NCBI GenBank assembly: GCA_947453445.1
Contig: CANGGP010000005.1
Location: 1 to 64,000 of the forward strand
DNA length: 64,000 bases
Origin: Sphingobacteriaceae bacterium
GTDB lineage: Bacteria > Bacteroidota > Bacteroidia > B-17B0 > Aurantibacillaceae
Direction of reading: 5' to 3'
Shown: positions 1 through 9,760 of the stretch, in pieces
Position numbering within the stretch: position 1 is the first letter of the stretch
Layout of the letters: the number at the start of each line of letters is the position of its first letter
Notes under the pieces: generated by a model
Databases searched by the model: none
What the model was told of the DNA's origin: nothing
What the model saw: only the letters and a program-made list of their open reading frames with translations
Made by a program: the position numbers and the translations under genes

Positions 1-656
1 CGGCGTAAGCCACTTGAGCGATTGGTGATGTAAGGAATAACATTTTGGTAGCCGGCTTTTTTAAATACGGCCATGGCCCTTGGCATATGGTATGCCGAGG
101 TGACCAATAAAAAGCTGCCTTTAATATTTAAGCTATCCAGAATTTTTTTGGTGAAGACTGCATTTTCAAAGGTGTTTTTACTATTTGATTCAAACACCAT
201 GGCTGAATCAGGAAAATGAATGGAGCGCAAATATTTCTGCACAAAAATGCCTTCGCGTTTTTCGGGAAATTCGATGCTGCCTGAACCACCTGTAAAAACA
301 AGCTTTTTAATCCTACCCTGATAATACAATGGCAAGGTTTGAAAGAGTCGATCGCCACTGTGACCAAAATTTATTTTGCCCAATCGTAAATCAACATCAC
401 CAATACCGCCCAAAACAATAGCGCCTTCATAACGACTGTTCATTTTATCAATATCGGGCGTTGTTGGTTCCCAGGCCCTGAAACACTCATCCACTAAAAA
501 CGAATTGCAACAGATGTAAAGTATCACCAAGGCACTAATCCTTGTTTTTTTGGCTCGGCTCTCATTTTTGGTTAAAAGTGAATAAGCCAATAATGAAACA
601 GCCCAAACTGTAGGTGAAAAAACAAAGGCTAATATTTTGGAAAGGATAAAAAACAT
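1..656 (-). CDS. YdcF/ElyC-like DUF218 family protein, 3'-truncated at window edge
   Basis: Open frame from ATG at 656 on the minus strand: MFFILSKILAFVFSPTVWAVSLLAYSLL...GAIVLGG...FTGGSGS...ESNSKNTFENA...SAYHMPRA, typical DUF218 motifs; runs off the left edge. Confidence 0.8.
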   Translation of the reverse strand, partial: MFFILSKILAFVFSPTVWAVSLLAYSLLTKNESRAKKTRISALVILYICCNSFLVDECFRAWEPTTPDIDKMNSRYEGAIVLGGIGDVDLRLGKINFGHSGDRLFQTLPLYYQGRIKKLVFTGGSGSIEFPEKREGIFVQKYLRSIHFPDSAMVFESNSKNTFENAVFTKKILDSLNIKGSFLLVTSAYHMPRAMAVFKKAGYQNVIPYITNRSSGLR

Positions 657-746
657 AATTGTCACTAAATTAATCAATCTTCATTATCTTAAATAGGAGT
701 TTAAGTAATTTGATTAATACTTATCTTTAAAATCTATTATTAGAGT

Positions 747-2228
747 ATGCAAAAAATATTGATTGCCAACCGAGGAGAAATTGCCTTGCGCATCATGCGC
801 AGTGCCCGTGAAATGGGTATTAAAACTGTTGCCGTTTATTCTGAAGCCGACCGTAACGCTTTATTTGTAAGATATGCCGACGAGGCCGTGTGCATTGGTC
901 CGCCGCCCAGCTCGCAATCGTATTTACAAGGTGATAAAATTATCGAAGTGTGTAAACAATTGGGTGTGGATGGTATTCATCCCGGTTACGGTTTTTTGAG
1001 CGAGAATGCCGATTTTGCACGTAAAGTAAGGGCCGCGGGAATCACTTTTATTGGCCCAAGTCCTGAAAGTATGGATTTAATGGGCGATAAATTAAGCGCC
1101 AAGGCCACCGCAAAAAAATACAATGTACCCATGATTCCGGGTTCCGAAGGAGCCATCAGTGATTTACAAGAAGCCATTCAAGTTTCAAAACAAATTGGAT
1201 TTCCTTTATTAATTAAGGCTAGTGCAGGTGGTGGTGGAAAGGGCATGCGCTTGGTTGAACGCGCCGAAGACATTGAAGAGCAAATGAAAATGGCCATCAG
1301 CGAAGCGGTTTCTGCTTTTGGTAACGGAGCTGTTTTTATTGAGCGTTATGCCAAAGAACCCCGTCACATCGAAATTCAATTGATTGCCGATAACCATGGC
1401 AATTGTGTGTATTTGTTTGAACGCGAATGCAGCATCCAACGCCGCCACCAAAAAGTAATTGAAGAAGCGCCAAGCAGCGTGTTAAGTGCTGAACTTCGCG
1501 AAAAAATGGGTAAATGCGCTGTAGATGTTGCCAAGGCTTGCAATTACAGCGGTGCCGGTACTGTTGAGTTTTTGGTGGATGACCAACTCAATTTTTATTT
1601 CCTTGAAATGAATACGCGTTTACAAGTAGAGCATCCGGTGTCGGAATTCATTACAGATTTAGATTTGGTGAAAGAACAAATTAAGGTAGCGCGAAATGAA
1701 AAACTCAGCTTTAAACAAGAAGATTTAAAAATCAATGGCCATGCCATCGAAGTAAGGGTGTGTGCCGAAGACCCAACAAATAATTTTTTACCCGATATCG
1801 GTACACTCATCGTTTATCAAACACCGTCCGGTCCGGGTGTGCGTGTTGACGATAGTTTTGAGCAAGGCATGGACATTCCTATTTATTATGATCCCATGAT
1901 TGCCAAATTGGTGGTACATGGTAAAAACAGAACAGAAGCCATCGAAAAAATGTTGCGCGCCATTGATGATTATAAAATTGTTGGGGTTGAAACCACTTTG
2001 GATTTTTGCAAATTTGTGTTGAAACATCCGGCCTTTGTGAGCGGTAAATTCGATACCGGTTTCATTAAAAATTATTTTACACCCGACATGTTATTGAACA
2101 AGGATGACAGCATGGATGAAATTGCCGCCATTGCCGGCGCCTTATTGTATCCTAAAAAACAACAAGCGGGCTTAGACAATGTTTCGGCCGTTAAAAAAAG
2201 TAAATGGAAGGCCAATCGTTTGAACTAG
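747..2228 (+). CDS. accC: Biotin carboxylase subunit of acetyl-/acyl-CoA carboxylase
   Basis: MQKILIANRGEIALRIMRSAREMGI...ASAGGGGKGMR...EMNTRLQVEHPVSE. Confidence 0.93.
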   Translation: MQKILIANRGEIALRIMRSAREMGIKTVAVYSEADRNALFVRYADEAVCIGPPPSSQSYLQGDKIIEVCKQLGVDGIHPGYGFLSENADFARKVRAAGITFIGPSPESMDLMGDKLSAKATAKKYNVPMIPGSEGAISDLQEAIQVSKQIGFPLLIKASAGGGGKGMRLVERAEDIEEQMKMAISEAVSAFGNGAVFIERYAKEPRHIEIQLIADNHGNCVYLFERECSIQRRHQKVIEEAPSSVLSAELREKMGKCAVDVAKACNYSGAGTVEFLVDDQLNFYFLEMNTRLQVEHPVSEFITDLDLVKEQIKVARNEKLSFKQEDLKINGHAIEVRVCAEDPTNNFLPDIGTLIVYQTPSGPGVRVDDSFEQGMDIPIYYDPMIAKLVVHGKNRTEAIEKMLRAIDDYKIVGVETTLDFCKFVLKHPAFVSGKFDTGFIKNYFTPDMLLNKDDSMDEIAAIAGALLYPKKQQAGLDNVSAVKKSKWKANRLN

Positions 2229-2244
2229 ACTGAAACGTTTGGGT

Positions 2245-2252
2245 TACCTTTG
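2245..2252 (+). promoter_or_regulatory. Bacteroidota-type -7 box (TAccTTTG) upstream of DUF4294 gene
   Basis: TACCTTTG with a TTG at 2220-2222 (22-nt spacer), matching the TTG-N17-23-TAnnTTTG consensus. Confidence 0.5.
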
Positions 2253-2275
2253 TCGTAGAATGAAATAAACAGAAG

Positions 2276-2914
2276 ATGATTTTGTCAAAAACATATTTTA
2301 TGACTTTGCTACGTATCGCTTCAGTGATTTTTATTTTGAGCGCTGCCCCTCTTCTTGCGCAAACAAATGATGTAAACAATATTTTACAACCATTGGCAAA
2401 AGGCCACCGCTGTTTGGCAGAAGTGGTTGGCAACGACACCATCCCGCTTATTCCGCTTAATACGGTAGATGTATACACCACTTATCTTTTTGGTTCGGCA
2501 CGTAATTTTGAACAATGGACGCGCACCAAGGCCAATGTAAAAAAAGTTTATCCCTACGCCATTTTGGCTGCCGCTAAATTAAAGGAGTACAACAATGCTT
2601 TAAAACGCATGACTGATAAGGAAATGCAAAAGGTGTTTTTAAAACAGTGCGAAAAAGATTTAAAGAAAGATTTTGAGGAAGAATTAAAAGCCTTAACCGT
2701 GAGCCAAGGAAAAATTTTAATGAAGTTAATCGATCGTGAAACAGGGCAAACCACATACGACATTGTAAAACAACTGCGCGGTACCTTTCAAGCCGCCATG
2801 TGGCAAGCTTTGGCAAGAATTTTTGGCCATAACATGAAATCAGAATATGATGCAAAAACCGAAGACATCATGATTGAAAGGGCCATTAAATTAGTTGAAT
2901 CAGGACAGTTTTAG
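2276..2914 (+). CDS. DUF4294-like protein with signal peptide
   Basis: N-terminal hydrophobic signal then VEVYTTYLF/YPYAILAAAKLKEYN...LKKDFEEELKALTVSQGKILMKLIDRETGQTTYDIVKQLRG, familiar as a Bacteroidota-conserved family. Confidence 0.75.
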   Translation: MILSKTYFMTLLRIASVIFILSAAPLLAQTNDVNNILQPLAKGHRCLAEVVGNDTIPLIPLNTVDVYTTYLFGSARNFEQWTRTKANVKKVYPYAILAAAKLKEYNNALKRMTDKEMQKVFLKQCEKDLKKDFEEELKALTVSQGKILMKLIDRETGQTTYDIVKQLRGTFQAAMWQALARIFGHNMKSEYDAKTEDIMIERAIKLVESGQF

Positions 2915-2941
2915 ATGATGCTTTTTTAGTAATTTAGGCGC

Positions 2942-3568
2942 ATGTATAAGATTATCATTTTAAGTTTATTGCTGTCGTTCTCATTGAATGCGCAAAACAA
3001 AAAACCAAATCCTAAAGCAAAACCTGTGGCCCAACCCGATACGGTAATCGTAAGTTCGGATACCCTTGATGTGAAAGGCGAAGAGCTAAAGCAAAACCAT
3101 CAGTTCGGTGTTTACACACGTAAACCGTATAAGCCTTTAAACCGAATGAAGTTGTGCATGAACATCACTTCTGATAACAACAATTACAATCTTTGCATCA
3201 ATGATTCAATTTGTAAATATCCTGAATACGCATCTGTTTTATTTCAGAAGAAAGATGGTGATTCAACCTTTGTTTTGGTTTTGGTTGATGCCATTACCAA
3301 AGCCGATGATAAGCCGGCTTGTGATGCTGGCCATGAAACTAAATTGTTTTTTATTCGTTGGGATACAAAATACAATAAAGCTGTATGGAAACAGCGAACA
3401 GTATCCTCATGTATAAAGGCCATTACCAATATGAACCATGATCCAATTAAAGACTGGGATAAAACTTCGGTGCTAAAAGTGAATTACCATAAAGGCGGCA
3501 CTGTATTTATTGAACTAAAATTTGATCCCGAGAATTACCATTTGGGCTTTCAAAGTAATGCCGAATAG
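2942..3568 (+). CDS. Hypothetical secreted protein
   Basis: Signal peptide MYKIIILSLLLSFSLNAQ; no family recognised. Confidence 0.65.
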   Translation: MYKIIILSLLLSFSLNAQNKKPNPKAKPVAQPDTVIVSSDTLDVKGEELKQNHQFGVYTRKPYKPLNRMKLCMNITSDNNNYNLCINDSICKYPEYASVLFQKKDGDSTFVLVLVDAITKADDKPACDAGHETKLFFIRWDTKYNKAVWKQRTVSSCIKAITNMNHDPIKDWDKTSVLKVNYHKGGTVFIELKFDPENYHLGFQSNAE

Positions 3569-3625
3569 GCAGTTTTTTTCTAATTCTAAAAATAAATAGC
3601 ATATTTAACCTATCTGAATGAAGGC

Positions 3626-4702
3626 TTGAAAATATTGCTAAAACCGTTGTCGCTGCTTTTTGGCTTGGTGACGCTCATGCGCAACCGATTGTATGACTTA
3701 AATTTTCTGAAAGAACGAAGATTTGATACGCATACCATTGGTGTGGGTAATTTATCAGTGGGCGGCGCAGGCAAAACCCCCTTGGTTGAATACCTCATTC
3801 GTTTGTTGGAAAAACAATCATATACCGTTGCAACTTTAAGCAGAGGCTATAAAAGAAAAACAAAAGGATTTATTCTCGCTAACGATGACAGCACAGCCAA
3901 CGACATTGGTGATGAGCCGCTGTTATACAAACAAAAATACAAGGTTCAAGTGGCTGTAGATGCCAACCGTGTGAATGGCATTGAAAAATTAATGGCATTG
4001 GGCAATGAAGCACCTAAAGTAATTTTATTGGATGATGTATTTCAGCACAGGGCAGTTCGTTGCGGGCTCACCTTATTGGTAAGCGATTACAACAATTTGT
4101 ATTTTAACGACCACCTTTTGCCTTACGGCCGCCTGCGAGAATCAACTGATGGCGCTTCAAGGGCTGATGTGATCATTATTTCCAAAACACCTGAACGCAC
4201 CTCTGCCGTTGAAATGCGAACCATCGTAAAAGACATTCATCCATTGGCACACCAAAAAGTTTTTTTTAGTTATCTCAGTTATGGCGATTTGTATGCCATT
4301 GATCAAGCAAACAAAAAACTCGACACGCTGAATGAGTTATTCCAGTACCGCGTGATTTGTTTTACCGGCATTGCCAATGCCTCGCCAATGATTAACTATT
4401 TAAAAGAATATGCAGGTGAAGTAAAACACTTGCCATTTGATGATCACCACGAATTTGTGATGAACGATTTAATTGATATTGAAAAATATTACCAAAGCAT
4501 CAGCGGCGGAAATAAAATATTGGTAACAACTGAAAAAGACTTGATGCGTCTTAAGGACAAGGCCATTTGGGATTTCGCCAGATCATTAAACATCTACATT
4601 CTGCCAATAGAAATAAGCTTTAAAGACAAGGAGGAAGAGTTTAATCAAACGATTTTAAATTATGTTAGAACAAATAGAATTTACCACCAAAAGTATACAT
4701 AA
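3626..4702 (+). CDS. lpxK: Tetraacyldisaccharide 4'-kinase (TTG start)
   Basis: [22 protein letters not shown]...[12 protein letters not shown]...GDEPLL...[11 protein letters not shown]. Confidence 0.92.
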   Translation: MKILLKPLSLLFGLVTLMRNRLYDLNFLKERRFDTHTIGVGNLSVGGAGKTPLVEYLIRLLEKQSYTVATLSRGYKRKTKGFILANDDSTANDIGDEPLLYKQKYKVQVAVDANRVNGIEKLMALGNEAPKVILLDDVFQHRAVRCGLTLLVSDYNNLYFNDHLLPYGRLRESTDGASRADVIIISKTPERTSAVEMRTIVKDIHPLAHQKVFFSYLSYGDLYAIDQANKKLDTLNELFQYRVICFTGIANASPMINYLKEYAGEVKHLPFDDHHEFVMNDLIDIEKYYQSISGGNKILVTTEKDLMRLKDKAIWDFARSLNIYILPIEISFKDKEEEFNQTILNYVRTNRIYHQKYT

Positions 4703-5480
4703 CCGCAGCAATCATTTTAAACCAGAAATAGGCATTGTGCTTGGTACCGGTTTGGGTGGATTGGTTAAAGAAATTAAAGCAGAGTATATTTTACCTTACG
4801 ACACCATTCCGGGCTTTGCGCTGAGCACTGTTGAAGGACATACCGGACAATTAATATTAGGAACCTTGTCAGGAAAAAAAGTAATGGCCATGCAAGGTCG
4901 TTTTCATTTTTATGAAGGATACAGCATGCAACAAATCACTTTTCCAATTCGTGTGATGAAAGCCATGGGTGTGCACAGCCTTTGTGTAAGCAATGCTGCT
5001 GGCGGGATGAATCCAAATTTTAAAGTGGGCGAATTAATGATTATTAATGATCACATTAATTTGTTTCCAACCAATCCACTAATCGGAAAAAATTATGCTT
5101 CACTCGGTCCGAGATTTCCGGATATGGGAGAAACCTACGATGCCCAATATATTCAATTGGCCAAAGCGGTTGCAAAAAACAACAACATTGAAGTTAAAGA
5201 AGGTGTGTATGCCGGCTTAACCGGCCCTTGTTTTGAAACCCCCGCCGAGTACCGCTATTTGTGGCGCATTGGGGCCGATGCGGTTGGCATGAGTACAGTG
5301 CCTGAAGTAATTGTTGCAAAGCATAGCAACATAAGGGTGTTTGGCATTAGTATTATAACTGATTTAGGTGTTGAAGGATACACACAAAAAATTACGCATG
5401 AAGAAGTGCAAGAAGTGGCGAATAAACAAGAACCGAAGATGACATTCATAATAAAGGAGTTGGTGAGATTGATGAAATAA
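4662..5480 (+). CDS. Purine-nucleoside phosphorylase
   Basis: [12 protein letters not shown]...[11 protein letters not shown]...[27 protein letters not shown]...SNAAGGMN; start overlaps lpxK end. Confidence 0.93.
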   Translation: MLEQIEFTTKSIHNRSNHFKPEIGIVLGTGLGGLVKEIKAEYILPYDTIPGFALSTVEGHTGQLILGTLSGKKVMAMQGRFHFYEGYSMQQITFPIRVMKAMGVHSLCVSNAAGGMNPNFKVGELMIINDHINLFPTNPLIGKNYASLGPRFPDMGETYDAQYIQLAKAVAKNNNIEVKEGVYAGLTGPCFETPAEYRYLWRIGADAVGMSTVPEVIVAKHSNIRVFGISIITDLGVEGYTQKITHEEVQEVANKQEPKMTFIIKELVRLMK

Positions 5481-5731
5481 AGCGTTGCTGAATATTTGAA
5501 GTATTCCAGTTGAATGGAAAATGTATCATCAAGCGGAAAATATATAGGCAAACATTTTCACAATTAAGGCAAGTTTGATTCTAATATGTTTGAAGAATTC
5601 AATAAGGTTTAATATTATTACACCCAACCAAAGGGTTTATATTTTCGTATTATTTATTATCAAGTTTTACTTTGATTTTTCTTCATCTAATGAAGCAATT
5701 TCGTTTGAATTAATTATTTAATATTCAAGAC

Positions 5732-6067
5732 ATGAAAAGGCTAATTTTAATTCTGATTGTTTTTTGTAGTTGTGGTAAAGAAGAGGATATTAATGCCTCA
5801 GGAACAGTATATTCAAGACATAACATTCCGATGCCAAGCAGCACAATTACCGCTGAATATGCACGAGGCGGAAAGGATCAAACTGCAGGTGCAGTGATTT
5901 TGGTAACTGATAAAAATGGATTTTACAAATTTGTTAGAAAGGGTAGGGTTAAAGGTCAAACAGAGGTTACTTATTTTAAGCACACTTATATCATGGATAA
6001 AGATTCCGGGTATTATTCTGTTAATGGGTTTCCAAATGCGCAAAATTATGTGATTCACTTAAAGTAA
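5732..6067 (+). CDS. Small putative lipoprotein
   Basis: MKRLILILIVFCSCGKEED lipobox-like N-terminus; 111 aa. Confidence 0.6.
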   Translation: MKRLILILIVFCSCGKEEDINASGTVYSRHNIPMPSSTITAEYARGGKDQTAGAVILVTDKNGFYKFVRKGRVKGQTEVTYFKHTYIMDKDSGYYSVNGFPNAQNYVIHLK

Positions 6068-6234
6068 ATTTTGATCTTGATAAGATTGGTTTTGGCCTAT
6101 TCATTTCGGCTATCAAATAAGACAGATTAAAACTAAGGTGTATTAATTGTTAAATGAGTTAGTTAATAATAATTTTCAGCTTTGTGAATACATTGAAGCA
6201 TCATCCCTGACAGTAGATTAGTTAGCTCATTAAA

Positions 6235-7317
6235 TCACAACCGCCTAAACAAATCTTTGATATAATCGATGGTGGCAATGTCTTTATAATTATCACCAAA
6301 AGCATGGTTCCACATAAACGGCAGGTTATAACTAACGGTTGCCATTTTGGTCAGTGTATCATCATCCCAATCTTTACTTAAATTTTGAGGCAATACAATG
6401 TTGTGTTTTTTAATCATTTGTTTGAATTCAGATACGCCCTGCGGGTAAATGTCGTCGAGGTGCTGAAAAATAACACAATTGGCGTAACAATGGCGTGTGC
6501 CGTGAATTTTTGAAAGTCCGTAACTCAAAGCATGACAAACACCTACTTCGCTGTATGTTAAGCTTAAACCGCCCATTAATGAGGCCACCATTAAGATGTC
6601 GTCATTTTCGGCACTTTGACTCGCTTTGTCATTTAAATAAACTTCTCGGCATAAATTTAAAGCCTGATCGCCATAAGCCAAACTAAATGCGTTATTACGA
6701 ATGCCGTTATGTGATTCAATGCAATGAATGTAAGTGTCCATGCCGGTGTAAAACCACCAATCGGTAGGAACAGAAGAAATAAGTGCCGGATCTAAAATCA
6801 CTTGGTTAAATACTGTCCAGTCGCATTTTAATCCTAATTTTTTTTCAGGACCTGTTAATACGGCTGTCATCGACACCTCTGCACCGGTACCACTGATGGT
6901 TGGAACACCCAAATGATAAACACCGGGCTTCTTAATTAAGTTTACACCTTGATATAAGGTTGAAGAACCTTCGTTGGTTAACATTAATGAAAGTGCCTTT
7001 GCAATATCCATAATGCTGCCGCCGCCAATGCCAATCACGCCGCTGGGTAATCCTTTTTTCGAGAGAATTTCGTCACGCAAGGTGTCGATTTGTTCGGTGG
7101 TTGGCTCATGCGGATCTACATCAATAAAATACACCAAGTCTTCGGCCTTGTTTTGCAACTGTTCGCTAAGTGCTTTTCCTTTAAAGTAGTGATCAACCAC
7201 ATAAACGAAATAGCGGTTGTTTTCATTTCTAACAGGCGCAATGGTTTCGGCCAACTGGGCAAAGGCACCACGACCGTATGTTACCTTATCAATGTTTTTA
7301 AAATTCTTGTGTGTCAT
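6235..7317 (-). CDS. kdnB: Iron-containing alcohol dehydrogenase, KdnB-like (3-deoxy-D-manno-octulosonate 8-oxidase)
   Basis: HKNFKNIDKVTYGRGAFAQL...GIGGGSIMDIAKALSLMLTNEGSS...GTGAEVSMTAVLTGPEKKLGLKCDWTVFNQVILDP...WFYTGMDTYIHCIES, close to recalled Shewanella KdnB sequence. Confidence 0.75.
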   Translation of the reverse strand: MTHKNFKNIDKVTYGRGAFAQLAETIAPVRNENNRYFVYVVDHYFKGKALSEQLQNKAEDLVYFIDVDPHEPTTEQIDTLRDEILSKKGLPSGVIGIGGGSIMDIAKALSLMLTNEGSSTLYQGVNLIKKPGVYHLGVPTISGTGAEVSMTAVLTGPEKKLGLKCDWTVFNQVILDPALISSVPTDWWFYTGMDTYIHCIESHNGIRNNAFSLAYGDQALNLCREVYLNDKASQSAENDDILMVASLMGGLSLTYSEVGVCHALSYGLSKIHGTRHCYANCVIFQHLDDIYPQGVSEFKQMIKKHNIVLPQNLSKDWDDDTLTKMATVSYNLPFMWNHAFGDNYKDIATIDYIKDLFRRL

Positions 7318-7364
7318 GCAAAGAAAGCTGAGGTTTAAAATTCAGATGAATCAATCTTTAATAT

Positions 7365-8114
7365 TTATTTGGCAGAAAATAATTCTTCTGCTTTTTGCCA
7401 ATTCACAATGTTCCACCAATTATTAATATAATCAGCGCGTTTGTTTTGGTATTTTAAATAATACGCGTGTTCCCAAACATCAAGCGCCAACACAATCTGG
7501 CCTTTATCAGCAGCCACTTGCATTAAGGGATTGTCTTGATTGGCTGTTGTGGTAATGCGAAGTTTTTTGGTTTCATCAATGATTAACCAACACCAGCCGC
7601 TGCCAAAAATTTTAAGTGCTTTGTCTGAGAACTCACGTTTAAAATCATCGAAGGATTTATATTGTTGATTAACGGCTTCGGCAAGTTTGCTTGCGGGTAA
7701 ATTTGGTGCTTGTGTTGGATTTGGCTTTAAAAGTTGCCAAAACAAACTGTGGTTAAAATGGCCGCCAAGGTTGTTGCGAACCAAAGCCGGTGTATCAGCG
7801 GAAACCATTTTGCATTTCTGTTCGTCGGAAACCGTTAGTTTTAGGATGTTATTATCAGCACCGTTTAATTTATCAATGTAGGCTTTGTGATGCTTATCAT
7901 GGTGAATTTCCATGGTTTGCTTATCGATAAAAGGTTCTAAGGCATCGTAAGCATATGGCAAAGGCGGCAATGTAAACGCCGGTTCTGTGCCTAACAAATT
8001 AGTTTCTACAGTGTTTAAGGCATTGATTTTGGTTTCACCCAATAAACTACCGGCAATGCTGCCCAAACCAAGCAATGCACTTTTCTTCAAAAACTCTCTA
8101 CGGTTATCGCTCAT
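7365..8114 (-). CDS. Fe/Mn superoxide dismutase with N-terminal twin-arginine-like signal
   Basis: MSDNRREFLKKSALLGLGSIAGSLL then LPPLPYAYDALEPFIDKQTMEIHHDKHHKAYIDKLN...NHSLFW...GSGWCWL...LDVWEHAYYLKYQNKRADYINNWW. Confidence 0.9.
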   Translation of the reverse strand: MSDNRREFLKKSALLGLGSIAGSLLGETKINALNTVETNLLGTEPAFTLPPLPYAYDALEPFIDKQTMEIHHDKHHKAYIDKLNGADNNILKLTVSDEQKCKMVSADTPALVRNNLGGHFNHSLFWQLLKPNPTQAPNLPASKLAEAVNQQYKSFDDFKREFSDKALKIFGSGWCWLIIDETKKLRITTTANQDNPLMQVAADKGQIVLALDVWEHAYYLKYQNKRADYINNWWNIVNWQKAEELFSAK

Positions 8115-8115
8115 G

Positions 8116-8625
8116 TTAAAATTGGATTAATAATTGATTTTTTTCTACGGCCACACCTTTACTTACAGCAATTTTTTTAATCACACCATCACTTGGAGAT
8201 TTTAAAATGTTTTCCATTTTCATTGCTTCCAACACCAATAAGGCGTCACCTTTTTTAACGGTATCGCCTTCTGTAACCAAAATATTGAGCACCATTCCGG
8301 GCATTGGGGCTTTAACATCGTTCACTTTTTTGGCGGCAATGTTATCCAAGCCCAAGTTTTTAAGCAATTCATCATACTTGTCCTTTAAGCTCAACGTGTA
8401 TTTGTGTGCGTTAATTTTCAGCACCATCGTCTTGTCCTCCTCATGCACCTTAATCAATTCAATATTGTACGATTTGTTTTCATACAACAAATGAAATTGG
8501 TAATCATTGATTTTAATTAAGTTGCCTTGTATAGATTTACCATTTAAAAGTCCTTCAATAATTTGACCATTTAAACGAAGATCGGTTTTGTGATTTTTGT
8601 TTTGATTAACCTGAATGGAATACAT
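8116..8625 (-). CDS. Biotin/lipoyl-binding carrier protein (acyl-CoA carboxylase BCCP)
   Basis: KAPMPGMVLNILVTEGDTVKKGDALLVLEAMKMENILKSPSDGVIKKI, biotinylation motif EAMKME. Confidence 0.88.
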   Translation of the reverse strand: MYSIQVNQNKNHKTDLRLNGQIIEGLLNGKSIQGNLIKINDYQFHLLYENKSYNIELIKVHEEDKTMVLKINAHKYTLSLKDKYDELLKNLGLDNIAAKKVNDVKAPMPGMVLNILVTEGDTVKKGDALLVLEAMKMENILKSPSDGVIKKIAVSKGVAVEKNQLLIQF

Positions 8626-8660
8626 ATTACAAATTTAAACTTATTCGCTATATAAACGAA

Positions 8661-8686
8661 AAAACCCCGCTGTAGAGCGAGGTTTT
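8661..8686 (-). terminator. Rho-independent terminator-like hairpin
   Basis: aaaaccccgctgtagagcgaggtttt between 8703 gene stop and next gene. Confidence 0.6.
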
Positions 8687-8702
8687 ATAAAGTGCTTGAA
8701 AA

Positions 8703-9518
8703 TTATTTTTTCGAGAACTCACCCATTTTATTGTCGAAGTTGATGAAATAACTGCCCCGAGGCAAATTGCTTACATCTACTTTGTTACCATAACCTTTCT
8801 TCACAATATTGCCATATTGATCGTAAATTTCATACATGGTCTCTGATGGCTTGCCATCTGTCATTGAAATAAAACTAATTTCTTTATTGGTTTTTACCGG
8901 CGAAAAATTACACTCTGCAATGTCGCTCACAAAATCAACCGGTTTGCTAATGCGTGGCTGGCCGGTATAATCGGTTTGCTTAATGCGCAATTGGTTTTTG
9001 CCGCTGTGTGGTGTTATTTTAAAGGTGTACTCATTGCCACTTGGCGTGCCGTTTCCTTCAACTTCTCCAACTTTAACCCATTTGTTCCAACGGTACTGTT
9101 CAATAATATAGGTTAAAATACCGGTTTCCGATTTGGTGCTCCATTTCATTGTGCCATCTGCATCAACCGTCATGCTCAATACTTCAAACGAACTGCGGGG
9201 CTTTAATACTTCGGCATTTAAAACCCTTGGCTTACAACCGTCTTTGTGAAAAATTTTCACTTCTACCTTTTCGCCCAAATTCAGTTTGTGGGCTTTTAAG
9301 TCTATTTCGAAGGCGCTAGAGTTGGTTTCGTCGGTAGTGATATTGCCGTTTACCTTCACTTCAGTTACGCAAAAACCAACACCTCCTGAGTTAAATGGAT
9401 TCTGAACATACAGCGATTTGCCTTGGTAATTTCCTTCGAGAATAATCACACTATTTTGAGCCCAAATAGGGGTAAAAAATAGACAAAAAATACTCAAATA
9501 GACTAGTAAAGGCTTCAT
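8703..9518 (-). CDS. Secreted protein with T9SS-like C-terminal region
   Basis: Likely start MKPLLVYLSIFCLFFTPIWAQ (ORF extends to 9545); C-term YEIYDQYGNIVKKGYGNKVDVSNLPRGSYFINFDNKMGEFSKK resembles type A sorting domain. Confidence 0.7.
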   Translation of the reverse strand: MKPLLVYLSIFCLFFTPIWAQNSVIILEGNYQGKSLYVQNPFNSGGVGFCVTEVKVNGNITTDETNSSAFEIDLKAHKLNLGEKVEVKIFHKDGCKPRVLNAEVLKPRSSFEVLSMTVDADGTMKWSTKSETGILTYIIEQYRWNKWVKVGEVEGNGTPSGNEYTFKITPHSGKNQLRIKQTDYTGQPRISKPVDFVSDIAECNFSPVKTNKEISFISMTDGKPSETMYEIYDQYGNIVKKGYGNKVDVSNLPRGSYFINFDNKMGEFSKK

Positions 9519-9760
9519 TAAATCTGTTAAATCCTCAGCGTGCAATATTATGACCTAATTTTTTAATTACAAAATATATTTGGCAGCAAAATACAATTAA
9601 ATTCCTATTAGTAAAGGACTTAATATAAAAATTTTATAACGCAATTATTTCATAACTTATCAATGACTTGAAGCTTTGAACAAATTAAACGGAATAATCA
9701 GTCCTAAAAATTGTTTTCTCAAAAAAGCAGGTCTGATTTTTTTAATTAATTTAGCCCCTT

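Noticed and set aside
128-367. 79-aa minus-strand ORF at left edge
   Set aside because: Different frame from the clear DUF218 (YdcF-like) reading frame covering 1-656
2191-2481. 96-aa minus-strand ORF overlapping accC end and the DUF4294 gene
   Set aside because: Antisense to two well-supported CDSs and no recognisable domain
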